From Thalassomonas viridans (GTDB lineage: Bacteria; Pseudomonadota; Gammaproteobacteria; Enterobacterales; Alteromonadaceae): a stretch of 64,000 bases of DNA. Under the pieces are notes generated by a model. The model was not told the origin of the DNA, made no database searches, and saw nothing but the letters and a program-made list of their open reading frames with translations. Shown here in pieces: positions 36,198 to 45,401 of the stretch; position 1 is the stretch's first letter; every line of letters begins with the position of its first letter. The stretch covers positions 5,270,001 through 5,334,000 of the forward strand of contig NZ_CP059733.1 of the NCBI RefSeq assembly GCF_000948985.2. The letters are read 5' to 3'. A program made the translations under genes and the position numbers.

Positions 36198-38767
36198 TTA
36201 GAAGTTATAAGTGGCTTTCAAGTAGTAGAAACCGCCGTTGTAATCAAACGGACCACTTTCGTAGTACTTGGCGCCCAGGGCACCGTAAGTACCGTCTTTT
36301 AACCTCTCCGCTTCTTTGTCAAACAGGTTGTTGGCGCCCGCTGACAAGGTAATGTTGTCGTTAACAAAGTAGCTGACTTCAGCATCTATAGTTACCGCAG
36401 AAGAAGCCGTTTCCGAACCCCAGTCAGAAGTATCGTCGGCATGAGTGGCATAGTACTCACCAAAGTAGTTGGCACGGACAAACATGCTAACATCTTCCCA
36501 GCTCTGGGCTATGGTAAAGGTTGCCCTGTGATCCGGCATACCTTCTTCCAGGCGGCGCACCTTGCCTTCGTTGGTTGTTTCAGGATTAAACTTGTCTACC
36601 TCGGTTTCATTCCAGTTATAAGCCAGGCTCAGCTGGGTATCTCCGCCAAAGAGTTCCATACCATAGTTGGCCACCAGATCGATCCCCTGGGTGGTAGTAT
36701 CAAAGTCATTGGCAAAGTAAGTTACCGCAGAAATCAACTCAGGGTTTTGTACCCCAGCCGCTCTCAGGGCATCATAATCTTCCGCCCTTACATCTATCTG
36801 GCTCGACTGGGCAATACGATCTGTTACTTCGATATTGTAGTAATCCACAGTGATGAATAAGGCACCGTCTGAGTACACTAAACCTGCGGCATAACTGGTG
36901 GACTCTTCAGGATCCAGCTCTTGACCACCATAGAAAGCAGACAGCGGATCTGTTGGCGGCGCCAGGAAAGTCTGGATTAAATCACCATCCACAATTGAGG
37001 TCTGGGTATTTACAACATTCGCCTGACCTACAGTAGGGGCACGGAAGCCTGTACTGTGGGAAGCACGTAAAGAAATCTCATCGTTAAGGGCATATTGCGC
37101 CGTTAATTTATAATTGAGGGTATCACCAAAAGAGGTGAAATCTTCGTAGCGCAGTGCCGCCCCCATCATAAATTGTTCGGTAAAGTAGGTTTCTACATCT
37201 ACGTATGCGGCAACATTACGGCGGACATTCTCACCGGCAGATTCAGGACCAAAACCTTTAAAGCCGTGCGAACCAATGCTAAAGCCCTGGTCGGCTAAGT
37301 CGCCCGCTTTCCAGGAAGCTTCTTCACCGGCAACAATTTCAAAACTTTCTTCACGCCATTCAAGACCGGCGGCAATATTCATCGGCTCTTCCAGGCCAAC
37401 TTCAACACCTTTGCTGATATCAAAGTTAAAGGTTTTTTCCAGCTGGATATATTTACCTGTTTCAAACGAGGTCGGCGTTTCCGGTCCTAATGACGGGTTA
37501 ACGGTATTACGCAGGAAGAAGGTAGATGCATTCCGGCCAACGGAGCCGCTTAAGTCATAATAAGCTTCATCCAGGAAACCGCCTTTAATCTCACCTTTGG
37601 TCCCGATAGTTAAGGCAGTATCAACGATATTACCGGCAAACGCAGGAGTATAACCTCCCGGATATAATTCATTAAAAGCAAAACAATTTTGCCCGACGGC
37701 GGTATTGGGATCGGCAATTAACGCATAATTATCCTGATTAAGAACATTACCGCTGGTGATCTCAACCGTTGGACACTCAATGCCAGTGCCTACACCATCC
37801 AAATCTCCCACGAGTAAGGTTGCACCATCATCAACCGAGTAAACATTGCCACGGTTATGGGGGTTACGGTAGTAGAAACCACCGGTCGCGTCACGCTCGG
37901 AGTAGTTACCGAACATGTAGAATTCTTTGTCATTGCCTAAATCCAGGCCGACATTAGCGAACAAGGTAATATCATCTTCAATTTCCGGGTTACCCCAGAT
38001 CTGCGCCGGATCATTTACCGAAGTATTACCCGAATCAATCAAGCCCTGGGCATCCGGTCTTTGCACACTGCGGCTGGTGGCATCGGCATTTTTCAGCTGA
38101 AAACTTAAATTAACAAAACCATCGTCGGTGAAAGGCAGACCTAAGTTACCGTCAACGATAGTGGCAGCACCGTCGCCTTCGTAATATTCACCACGCTTAA
38201 CCGAGATAGAGCCGCCGTCGGCATCATCTTTTAAAACAAAGTTCATCACACCGGCAATGGCATCCGAACCATATTGCGCCGCAGCACCGTCACGCAAAAC
38301 TTCCACCTGCTTTAAGGCAACACTTGGAATAACCGAGATATCCGGCCCCTGGGCGCCGTCATTCACCCCGCCCCCTGGAAAGCAATAACCGAGGCGCGGT
38401 GACGGCGTTTGCCGTTTAATAGAATCAAAGTACTGTCAGAAGATAAGCCACGCAGGTTTACCGGACGGATCAGGGTAGCAGCATCACTGATAGGCTGCGC
38501 ACGAACGTTAAAAGAAGGAATAGCCCCCACCAGCATATCGAGCATATCGGTAGAGCCGGATTTAGCCAATTCATCGCCACCGATCAGATCGACTGGCACA
38601 GGTGAATCGGCAACAGAACGTGGCGCGGCCCTGGAACCAACAACCACTATTTTTTCAACGTCTTTTTCTTTTGCTGCAGCGTCAGTTTCGGCAGCATAGG
38701 CTGGCACTGTGCCTAACGCAAAACCCACGGCTAGGGCTAGCGTACCGGCACGAAATTTAGTCGACAT
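36198..38767 (-). pseudogene. TonB-dependent receptor split by a one-base frameshift
   Basis: Read from 38767, the first frame gives 134 residues: signal peptide MSTKFRAGTLALAVGFALGT, TonB-box region EKIVVVGSRAAP, and the first half of the plug, ending FQGAG at a TGA (38363-38365). The second frame continues at 38366 with VNDGAQGPDISVIPSVALKQ, the rest of the plug (GAAAQYGSDAIAGVMNFVLK) and the full 22-strand-type barrel ending YYLKATYNF. Homologues read AFQGGGVNDGAQGP without a break, so one G seems missing from the run CAGGGGGCGGGGTG. Restored, the protein is about 855 residues. It may be a recent mutation, a phase-variable G tract or a sequencing error. Transported substrate is unknown. 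Confidence 0.8.
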
Positions 38768-39300
38768 GTTATTTCCTTCCCAATAATGGTAATAAAGTTT
38801 TTATAATTATCTATTTTTATTCACTGAGTGATTTTTGTTATTGCTCAAAAATTCACTAGTCGCAATTAGTTATAAAACAGCTAAAACCGCTTTACAAGAG
38901 GCCCTGCACTCAAACCTGGCTCCTGACGGTTAAATAACGGTCAATTAATGGAGAGCAATACACAATTAACCGTAAACCCCTTGATTATGATCAATACGCT
39001 GCGTCCCACAATTGGCGATACTTATAGCCATTTCATCAAAAATCACACCTGCGAAAATATTCGTATTTAAGCAAAAGCGAAAAAGTTCAAAAAAAAATAA
39101 ATAAAAATAAAAAATTTTTTTATCCGTAAAAAAAACAAACAAATAAAGTACAATAAATTTACAAGAATACAACAGCAAAAATCAGCCAGTTTTTACCGAC
39201 TCCCGCTTTGGTCATCAACACTGCTGCTTAATCCATCAATTCACGGCTGCAGAGGAAACAATAATTAGCCATTTTTTTAGATAAGTATGCGAGCTACTTT

Positions 39301-39315
39301 CAACCGAACCGGTTG
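39301..39315. promoter_or_regulatory. Inverted repeat, possible operator
   Basis: CAACCG-AAC-CGGTTG, six-base arms about three bases. It could be a LacI-type or other repressor site, but it lies 500 bases from the receptor start. Weak evidence. Confidence 0.25.
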
Positions 39316-39472
39316 CACAATCCTGGCTAATAAATACGGCAATACGCTTCACTTCCGCCAGCGGCTAACTTAAGTGATTCACGGCTGAAATACCCGGGGA
39401 AAATTAGGATCTGTTTAACTTTAGGTGGTAAGCAACCCCGAGATAAAGAAAAAGCGGGGAATAACAACAAGC

Positions 39473-39509
39473 AAGCCCGTGACAATTATCAAATAACTGT
39501 CACGGGCTT
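39473..39509 (-). terminator. Terminator after the alpha-glucosidase gene
   Basis: AAGCCCGTGACA pairs exactly with TGTCACGGGCTT across 13 bases, 25 bases beyond the stop. The reverse strand continues with the T-rich GCTTGTTGTTATT. Confidence 0.55.
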
Positions 39510-39533
39510 AAGGGGAGAATTCCGGATTAAACC

Positions 39534-41159
39534 TTAACTCAGGCGGGCAAAAGCTGCCTGATAAGGTCCCAGCACCAGGGCGTTATTATCCAGGTTCAAA
39601 GGAGCAAACCCGTGCCCGGCAAGCTCGGCAAGCTTTGCCTGCGGCATTAACGGCACCAGGCCGGTATTGGCGGCAAAGTTAAAGCAGCAAAGCACAGCCT
39701 GACCCTGTTCGCGGCGGATAAAAGCCAGGATATCCTCTGGCGCATCGATAAACTCGATATCCCCGTATAACAGCTCAGGATGTTCTTTACGCCAGCGGAC
39801 AAATTGCCGGTAGGCATTTAATACCGAGTCGGGATCCTGATCCTGGCGATCTATGGCAACCGATCTGTGCTCCACAGGAACCGGCAGCCAGCTTGTTTCC
39901 CCTTCAGAGAAACCGCCATTGGCCTCATGTCCGAGCCAGGGCATAGGGGTACGGCAACCGTCACGGCCCTTAAAGTTAGGCCAGAAAGTAATGCCGTAAG
40001 GATCCTGCAACAGCTCGAACGGGATCTCCGCCTCAGTCAGCCCCAGCTCTTCCCCCTGGTAGCTGCAGACACTGCCGCGCAGTGACAGCAGCATGGCATT
40101 GAGCATTTTCGCCAGTTCAGGGCTGTTATCTCCTTTGCCCCAGCGGCTCAGCACCCGGGTAACATCATGGTTGCCTATCGCCCAGCAAGGCCAGCCGTCG
40201 GTCAGGTTATCTTCCAGGGTCTGCACCGTTTTGCGGATATAGGCCGGACTGAAGTCCTTGGTTAACAGCTCAAAACTGTAGGCCATATGCAAACGCTTAT
40301 TGCCCAGGGTATATTCCGACATGGTCTTTAACGAATCTTCGGAAGAAATTTCTCCCAGCGACACCACCCCGGGATATTGCTCCATCAGGGCGCGGATATC
40401 TTCCATAAAGGCGATATTTTCCGGTCGGGTATTATCATAATGGTGATATTGATAAGCATACGGGTTATCTTCACTAAAGCCGCGCCCTTTCCTGTCTTCC
40501 AGGGCCTTTGCCGGGTTGTCCCTCAGCTGCTGGTCATGGAAGCAGAAATTAATGGCATCGAGACGGAAGCCGTCCACGCCGCGCTTGAGCCAAAATTCGA
40601 CATTTTCCAGCACATGACGGCGCACCTCGGGATTATGGAAGTTCAAATCCGGCTGTTCGGTCAAAAAGTTATGCAGATAATACTGCTCGCGGCGCGGCTC
40701 CCACTGCCAGGCACTGCCGCCGAAAATCGACAGCCAGTTATTGGGGGGCGTACCGTCGGGCTTGGCATCCGCCCAAACGTACCAGTCGGCTTTATCATTG
40801 GTCCTGTCCTGGCGGCTTTCCCGGAACCAGGCATGTTCATCTGAAGTGTGGCTAAGCACCTGATCGATAATCACTTTCACATCGGCTTTCTTGGCCTCGG
40901 TGATCAGGCGGTCAAAATCCGCCATAGCGCCAAACATGGGATCGATTTCCCGGTAGTCGCTGATATCATAGCCAAAGTCCTTCATCGGCGATTTAAAAAA
41001 GGGGGAAATCCAAACCGCATCCACTCCCAGACTTTTGATGTAGGGGAACTTATCGACAATACCGGCCAGATCTCCTATGCCATCCTGATTAGCATCCATA
41101 AAGCTACGGGGATAAATTTGATAAATGACGGCGCCTCGCCACCAGGGTTGTTGTTTCAT
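39534..41159 (-). CDS. GH13 alpha-glucosidase
   Basis: A 541-residue cytoplasmic glycoside hydrolase of family 13, oligo-1,6-glucosidase/alpha-glucosidase type. It has WWRGAVIYQIYPRSFMDANQ, region I DVKVIIDQVLSHTS, region II GVDGFRLDAINF with nucleophile Asp near 201, region III VSLGEISSED with the acid/base Glu near 270, and region IV AIGNHDVTRV. It releases glucose from alpha-glucosides; linkage preference is not certain from sequence. The ATG at 41159 gives the standard MKQQPWWRG start. Two LacI-type palindromes upstream suggest repression relieved by maltose-like sugars. No transporter or regulator gene is adjacent. Confidence 0.92.
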   Translation of the reverse strand: MKQQPWWRGAVIYQIYPRSFMDANQDGIGDLAGIVDKFPYIKSLGVDAVWISPFFKSPMKDFGYDISDYREIDPMFGAMADFDRLITEAKKADVKVIIDQVLSHTSDEHAWFRESRQDRTNDKADWYVWADAKPDGTPPNNWLSIFGGSAWQWEPRREQYYLHNFLTEQPDLNFHNPEVRRHVLENVEFWLKRGVDGFRLDAINFCFHDQQLRDNPAKALEDRKGRGFSEDNPYAYQYHHYDNTRPENIAFMEDIRALMEQYPGVVSLGEISSEDSLKTMSEYTLGNKRLHMAYSFELLTKDFSPAYIRKTVQTLEDNLTDGWPCWAIGNHDVTRVLSRWGKGDNSPELAKMLNAMLLSLRGSVCSYQGEELGLTEAEIPFELLQDPYGITFWPNFKGRDGCRTPMPWLGHEANGGFSEGETSWLPVPVEHRSVAIDRQDQDPDSVLNAYRQFVRWRKEHPELLYGDIEFIDAPEDILAFIRREQGQAVLCCFNFAANTGLVPLMPQAKLAELAGHGFAPLNLDNNALVLGPYQAAFARLS

Positions 41160-41266
41160 TAGCAATCCAAATTATCATTGCCGTGATTTTTCATTTTATG
41201 AAGACGATCACAACGAAGGAGAAAGTGAATTCAGCATAAATACCCGGGTGCTCCAGTGCAATAAGC

Positions 41267-41282
41267 CTGCATACGTATGCAG
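41267..41282. promoter_or_regulatory. LacI-family operator, copy 1
   Basis: CTGCATACGTATGCAG is a perfect 16-bp palindrome with the central CG step typical of LacI/GalR operators. It lies 108 bases before the alpha-glucosidase start. Confidence 0.65.
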
Positions 41283-41306
41283 CTGTTCCCGGGGGCCTGG
41301 CGGCTA

Positions 41307-41320
41307 TGCATACGTATGTA
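41307..41320. promoter_or_regulatory. LacI-family operator, copy 2
   Basis: TGCATACGTATGTA repeats the core of copy 1 with one mismatch, 39 bases away centre to centre. Two sites in this arrangement suit a tetramer or two dimers of a MalR/AglR-like repressor. Confidence 0.55.
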
Positions 41321-41335
41321 GGTTTCCCTTAAATC

Positions 41336-41497
41336 AGGGCCTGTTTATCTTTGGCTGTGAATGATCTTTTTGGCTGTTTTTCCTCCTATCGGCGTTAGAA
41401 AAATGTCATGTAGAACAACTACACGTCCATTTTTCTGTCTTGATAGATGAAAAAACCGCTCAAAAATTTCCATCCCCTCCAAAGATAAACAGGCCCT
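41336..41497. mobile_element. 162-bp MITE-like element
   Basis: The ends AGGGCCTGTTTATCTTTGG (41336-41354) and its exact complement (41479-41497) are 19-bp perfect terminal inverted repeats. The 124-base interior has no ORF and includes GTAGAACAACTAC as a small hairpin. A degenerate relative with the same ends lies at 46559-46609. No clear target duplication is seen. No transposase is in the window, so it would be moved in trans. Confidence 0.65.
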
Positions 41498-41529
41498 AAC
41501 CCGGCAAAACTCCGCCGGAAAAAGTCTGG

Positions 41530-41727
41530 TTAATCCGAAGTTAAAAACTTTTCATAGCCGTCGATGCCAAAATAACGCAGCGACTTTTTCTGTTTGATCT
41601 TTTTGGCAATCAACTGTTCGCCGCAATAAATTTTTACCACTTGCTTGTCGCCGTTGCTGTCGGTTTCATAGCCGTGGTCGTCGTTTAACCTGAGGTTGTC
41701 AAACTCGGTTTTCATGATCAGTTTCAC
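41530..41727 (-). CDS. Small hypothetical protein
   Basis: A 65-residue protein, starting MKLIMKTEFDNLRLND from a GTG at 41727 with AGGAG 8 bases upstream, the best ribosome site in this stretch. It is charged, with VVKIYCGEQLIAKKIKQKKS in the middle, and has no membrane segment or signal. Family is not recognised. It is divergent from ybaN across 119 bases. The good ribosome site and ordinary codon use argue that it is real. Confidence 0.55.
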   Translation of the reverse strand: MKLIMKTEFDNLRLNDDHGYETDSNGDKQVVKIYCGEQLIAKKIKQKKSLRYFGIDGYEKFLTSD

Positions 41728-41846
41728 TGATATTCTCCTTTTCCCTGCTTACGCCAAGGCGGCATATTCAGGGGCGCTTTTAAGCCGGTTTTTGGCGGGT
41801 TGGTTTTCGGGTATAATAGCGCTAATTACAACAAAGGATAATCTCC

Positions 41847-42248
41847 ATGTACCGACTTATTCATCTTATTTTGGGTTTTACCTTTTTATTGATCGGCGCT
41901 ATCGGGGTCATCTTGCCGTTATTGCCCACCACCCCGTTTATTATCCTGGCGGCCTATTGCTTTTCCAAAAGCTCAAAGAAATTCCATTTATACCTGCTTA
42001 ACCACCGCCTGTTTGGCGGCATGCTGCGCGACTGGGAAGCCTACGGCATTATCCCGTTCAAGGTAAAGTGCCTGTCCACTGTGATGATGCTGGTGATGAT
42101 TTCCTACCCTATGTTTTTCCTCGACCTTGCCTGGTGGGTAAAACTTTTAGTGCTGCTGACTATTGTCATCGCCTTAGCCTATATCTGGAGCAGGCCATCA
42201 CGTATCGAAGGCAAGGCAGGTGCGGTAGCGTTAAAGCAGGATAGCTAA
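41847..42248 (+). CDS. ybaN: DUF454 inner membrane protein YbaN
   Basis: A 133-residue membrane protein of the YbaN/DUF454 family. Membrane helices lie at about 5-22, 24-40 and two near 72-110. The signature GAIGVILPLLPTTPFIILAA, CFSKSSKKFHLYLLNHRLFG, then LRDWEAYGIIPFKVK is present. Function is unknown. AAAGGATAATCTCC precedes the ATG. A terminator follows at 42324. Confidence 0.88.
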   Translation: MYRLIHLILGFTFLLIGAIGVILPLLPTTPFIILAAYCFSKSSKKFHLYLLNHRLFGGMLRDWEAYGIIPFKVKCLSTVMMLVMISYPMFFLDLAWWVKLLVLLTIVIALAYIWSRPSRIEGKAGAVALKQDS

Positions 42249-42252
42249 ACGG

Positions 42253-42323
42253 CATACCATACATCCTGTATATCGTCGCTCCATGCCATCCTGGCACCGC
42301 GACATACCATACATCCTGTATAT
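42253..42323. repeat. Two-copy direct repeat beside the ybaN terminator
   Basis: The 21 bases 42253-42273 (CATACCATACATCC then TGTATAT) are repeated exactly at 42303-42323. The period is 50 bases, nearly that of the 51-bp array at 35841. Inside is the hairpin-forming CCATGCCATCCTGGCA. Like that array, it sits directly before a terminator between convergent genes. Confidence 0.75.
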
Positions 42324-42351
42324 AAAAACGGCTCTGATAAGAGCCGTTTTT
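42324..42351. terminator. Bidirectional terminator between ybaN and the second receptor
   Basis: AAAAACGGCTCT pairs exactly with AGAGCCGTTTTT around loop GATA. Confidence 0.83.
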
Positions 42352-42374
42352 AAACCTTATTGCTTTACCAGCCT

Positions 42375-45110
42375 TTAGAAGCTCTGGCTATAGCTTAAGG
42401 ACAATGCCCGGCCGCGTACCGGATACATACGGTAGTCCGAGTCGGTCACATCACCTTCCCATTTCTGCAGCGGTACTTCACGGTCAAAGGCGTTCAGCAC
42501 TTTAAAAGAAATATCGGCATTCCAGGCCAGATCCAACCTGTAGGTAAAGTTGGTCATGGCCCAGGAAGGCAGGCTGTTGGGATTGTCGCCCGAGTCAAAG
42601 GCGTCCACCTGCTTGTCGTAGAAAACCGTATAAGAACTCAGGGTATGATCCCCCATGTTCCAGCTCAGGCTCAGGTTAACGATATCATCGGGTGCGCCAA
42701 TATCACCGGCCTGATCCGTACCTTCTTCCAATACCCCCTGATTATTAATTTCAGAGAAAACCGTTTCAAAGGTATGGGCCCAGTTGAGCACGGCAGAAAA
42801 GTCACCGAATTCCGAAGTGGTTTTCCAGCCCAGCTCAATATCCATACCGCGGCGCTTGGAATCCCCGAGGTTAACCTTAGTGCTGTTAACCCCGATCAAA
42901 CGTCCCTGGGCGTCCCGCTCAAAACCGGTTCCCGGGAAGGCATCGTCAACCGTAGAGCTGCTGCCCTGCGCCAGCAGACGCGCGGAATGCCACATCACAT
43001 CATGTTCATCAAACTCAGTGATCAGCTCTTCAAGCTCAATATTCCAGTAATCCGCCTTGATATAGGCGTCATCGGTAATGTTATAGGCAAAACCGACATT
43101 CCAGGTGGTGGACTCTTCCGGGGTAAGCTCCTTGTTGCCTGAAGTATCCACGGCAACATTACGGCTGATATTACACTCATCGCCGCCAAGCAGGTCCAGG
43201 CCGTTGTTGTGGCAGGCAACATAATCGGTCACGTCAACAAAACCTACCGCAGATTGCTGGTTAATATCCACCAGGGTCGGCGCCCTGAAACCTGTACCCC
43301 AGGAAGCGCGTACCACAAGATCATCCATCACCTGATAGCGGGCGGACACCTGCGGGTTAAAGGTATCGCCGAAATCGCTGTAGTCGTCGTAACGGGCAGC
43401 AATATTAAGCTCGAACTCATCGGTGATCGGCATGCCCACCTCGGCAAAAGCGGCAATAATATCGCGGTCGGAAATACCCGCCGAGCCACCGGAACCGCCA
43501 ACAACATTACCGGCATCTGACTGGGCGTCCACCAGGTTTTTCAAGCGTACTTCACGGTAAGAGCCGCCGACATAGAAGCCGATGGAGCCGCCGGGCAGTT
43601 CAAAGGCTTCAAAGCCGACCCCGCCGCTGATGCTTTCCTGTTTCATTTCCAGGTCACGGTCAAAGTTGGCCTTGATGTAATCCGGCGCAGCAGAATTGGC
43701 ATCGCGCGGATCCCAGCCGGCAACGATTTCTCCCTGGCTGACATTAGACAAGTTAGGATCGATAATCTGGTCCAACTCTTCGTTATAAACCCCGATAGCC
43801 CCGGCTACCAGCCCTTCCTGCACATAGTTGATGCCAAACGAGCGCATGGTATAGCGGTTGAAGTTGTAATTGAAGTCCCAGGTAAAGTCTTCAAAGTCGC
43901 CGGTCAGGCTTAAGGTTAAATCCTGGACATCATTGTTATATTCCGCCGTGCGCGGACCAAATTCGGTAAAGCGGTAACGCAGGCTGTCGCCGGCATTAAC
44001 TCCTATCAGGGTATCGGTTTCCGGCAGATCACTTTCAAAGGTTACGCCACGGACACTGGCGGCGGCGGAAACGTCGGTGGAATTCATATGGGCCCAGTAA
44101 CCGCGTACATAAAATTCCAGTTCATCGGTAAGGTCATAGCGGAAGCTGGCCATAATATTGTCCCGCACCTGGTGGGGGCGATATTCGGCATCCTGAGTGT
44201 AGTCATAGGCACAAATCACATCATTAGGATATTCGGCATCCCCTAGCGGGCCGACATACTGCCCGCCAAAAGTATCACATTGGCCGTCCCGCTGGGGAGA
44301 CTTCCAGTCCCAGGTGTTACCATCCACAATCACCCGCGAAGAGGTAGACAAACCAAACCAGCTGTTGATATCGCCGGGATCGCCGTCCACCACCCGGGCC
44401 TTGGCATAATCGATATCCGCCAGGCCGATAGCGCTGCGTTCGTCGTGTTCATAAACAAAAAGAGAGGAGCTTCTGTCAGTGCTGGTGCCCGTCACCAGGC
44501 TGAAGGTATTGCGGTCGCCGCCGCTGATTTCAGCCCGCTCGGTAGTGCCTTTGATCTGGATACCGTCAAAGTCTTTCTTGAGGATAATGTTGACCACACC
44601 GGCGATGGCATCAGAGCCGTAAATGGCAGAGGCGCCGTCGGTTAACACTTCGATACGTTCAACCGCCGCCAACGGCAGGTCGTTGATGCTCGATGCCCCG
44701 CCGTCAAGGATGGGAGACTTGGCCATAGGCTGGCCGTCGAGCAATACCAAGGTATGGAACAGGCTCTGGCCCCGCAGCTCTATGGTTTGCTGTGACGACC
44801 AGGTATTGTTGGCACGGTTACCGCCGCTGCCTTCGGCATTAAAAGTACTGAACTGCAACACTTCCGCGACAGTAGAAAAACCGAGTTTTTCGATATGCAC
44901 CGAATCAAATACCGTGACCGGCGAGGCCCCGACCGTGTCGACCCGCTTAATACGGGAGCCGGTGACTTCAATGCGTTCGACCCCTTCGGTCTCTGCTTTG
45001 ATCACACCATCTTCAGCAAATACACTCGCCGGAGATGCCGACAGCAGCGACCCCAGGGCAAGGGCAACCAGAGATTTGTTAAATTTAGATTCAAAGCTTT
45101 TCGTTTTCAT
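42375..45110 (-). CDS. TonB-dependent receptor
   Basis: A 911-residue outer membrane receptor. MKTKSFESKFNKSLVALALG starts a long signal peptide ending SVFA. VERIEVTGSRIKRVDTVGAS is the TonB-box and plug start. The plug has IELRGQSLFHTLVLLDGQPM and DGASAIYGSDAIAGVVNIIL. The remaining 680 residues form the barrel, with the terminal strand YPVRGRALSLSYSQSF. GAGAGGAAAT precedes the ATG. This Caulobacter/Alteromonas-type receptor class often imports glycans, peptides or iron chelates; the ligand cannot be told from sequence. It is intact, unlike the receptor at 36198. Confidence 0.93.
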   Translation of the reverse strand: MKTKSFESKFNKSLVALALGSLLSASPASVFAEDGVIKAETEGVERIEVTGSRIKRVDTVGASPVTVFDSVHIEKLGFSTVAEVLQFSTFNAEGSGGNRANNTWSSQQTIELRGQSLFHTLVLLDGQPMAKSPILDGGASSINDLPLAAVERIEVLTDGASAIYGSDAIAGVVNIILKKDFDGIQIKGTTERAEISGGDRNTFSLVTGTSTDRSSSLFVYEHDERSAIGLADIDYAKARVVDGDPGDINSWFGLSTSSRVIVDGNTWDWKSPQRDGQCDTFGGQYVGPLGDAEYPNDVICAYDYTQDAEYRPHQVRDNIMASFRYDLTDELEFYVRGYWAHMNSTDVSAAASVRGVTFESDLPETDTLIGVNAGDSLRYRFTEFGPRTAEYNNDVQDLTLSLTGDFEDFTWDFNYNFNRYTMRSFGINYVQEGLVAGAIGVYNEELDQIIDPNLSNVSQGEIVAGWDPRDANSAAPDYIKANFDRDLEMKQESISGGVGFEAFELPGGSIGFYVGGSYREVRLKNLVDAQSDAGNVVGGSGGSAGISDRDIIAAFAEVGMPITDEFELNIAARYDDYSDFGDTFNPQVSARYQVMDDLVVRASWGTGFRAPTLVDINQQSAVGFVDVTDYVACHNNGLDLLGGDECNISRNVAVDTSGNKELTPEESTTWNVGFAYNITDDAYIKADYWNIELEELITEFDEHDVMWHSARLLAQGSSSTVDDAFPGTGFERDAQGRLIGVNSTKVNLGDSKRRGMDIELGWKTTSEFGDFSAVLNWAHTFETVFSEINNQGVLEEGTDQAGDIGAPDDIVNLSLSWNMGDHTLSSYTVFYDKQVDAFDSGDNPNSLPSWAMTNFTYRLDLAWNADISFKVLNAFDREVPLQKWEGDVTDSDYRMYPVRGRALSLSYSQSF

Positions 45111-45401
45111 ATTTCCTCTCTTAGCTTATGCGCCCGCACCTGTTACAGCTGAAGGCATTTTTGTTATCGGAGACTTTATTATTTTTTCATATAAAACACA
45201 TCAACATTACATATACATTATATTGTATACAATTAAAGCGTTGAGATTTGAGTATAGAGGAATTAATCGTCTTTTGCAGGTTATTTTTTCAACTTATTTA
45301 ACTTTTTATTAAAGAATAGTGAAAAATAATGAGGCAAAGGTGCTTCAAAGCAGCTAAATCCGCGGCTTTGAAGCATGGCCGCTTGCCGGTCAAAATGCAG
45401 G

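Larger units (their letters stand above)
38768..39533. other. AT-rich gap without genes
   Basis: This 766-base gap is upstream of the split receptor and downstream of the alpha-glucosidase gene. It includes a very A/T-rich stretch at about 39080-39170, an inverted repeat at 39301-39315 and a hairpin at 39473-39509. The only ORF of note (38966-39178, reverse) is low-complexity Phe/Leu/Tyr caused by the A-rich DNA. No promoter could be fixed. Confidence 0.6.

Noticed and set aside
38966..39178. 70-codon reverse ORF rich in Phe, Leu and Tyr
   Set aside because: Low-complexity translation of an A/T-rich intergenic stretch, no ribosome site and no family resemblance.
41125..41364. 79-codon ORF across the alpha-glucosidase promoter
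   Set aside because: It includes both LacI-type operators and part of the MITE end; no ribosome site and Cys-rich random wording.
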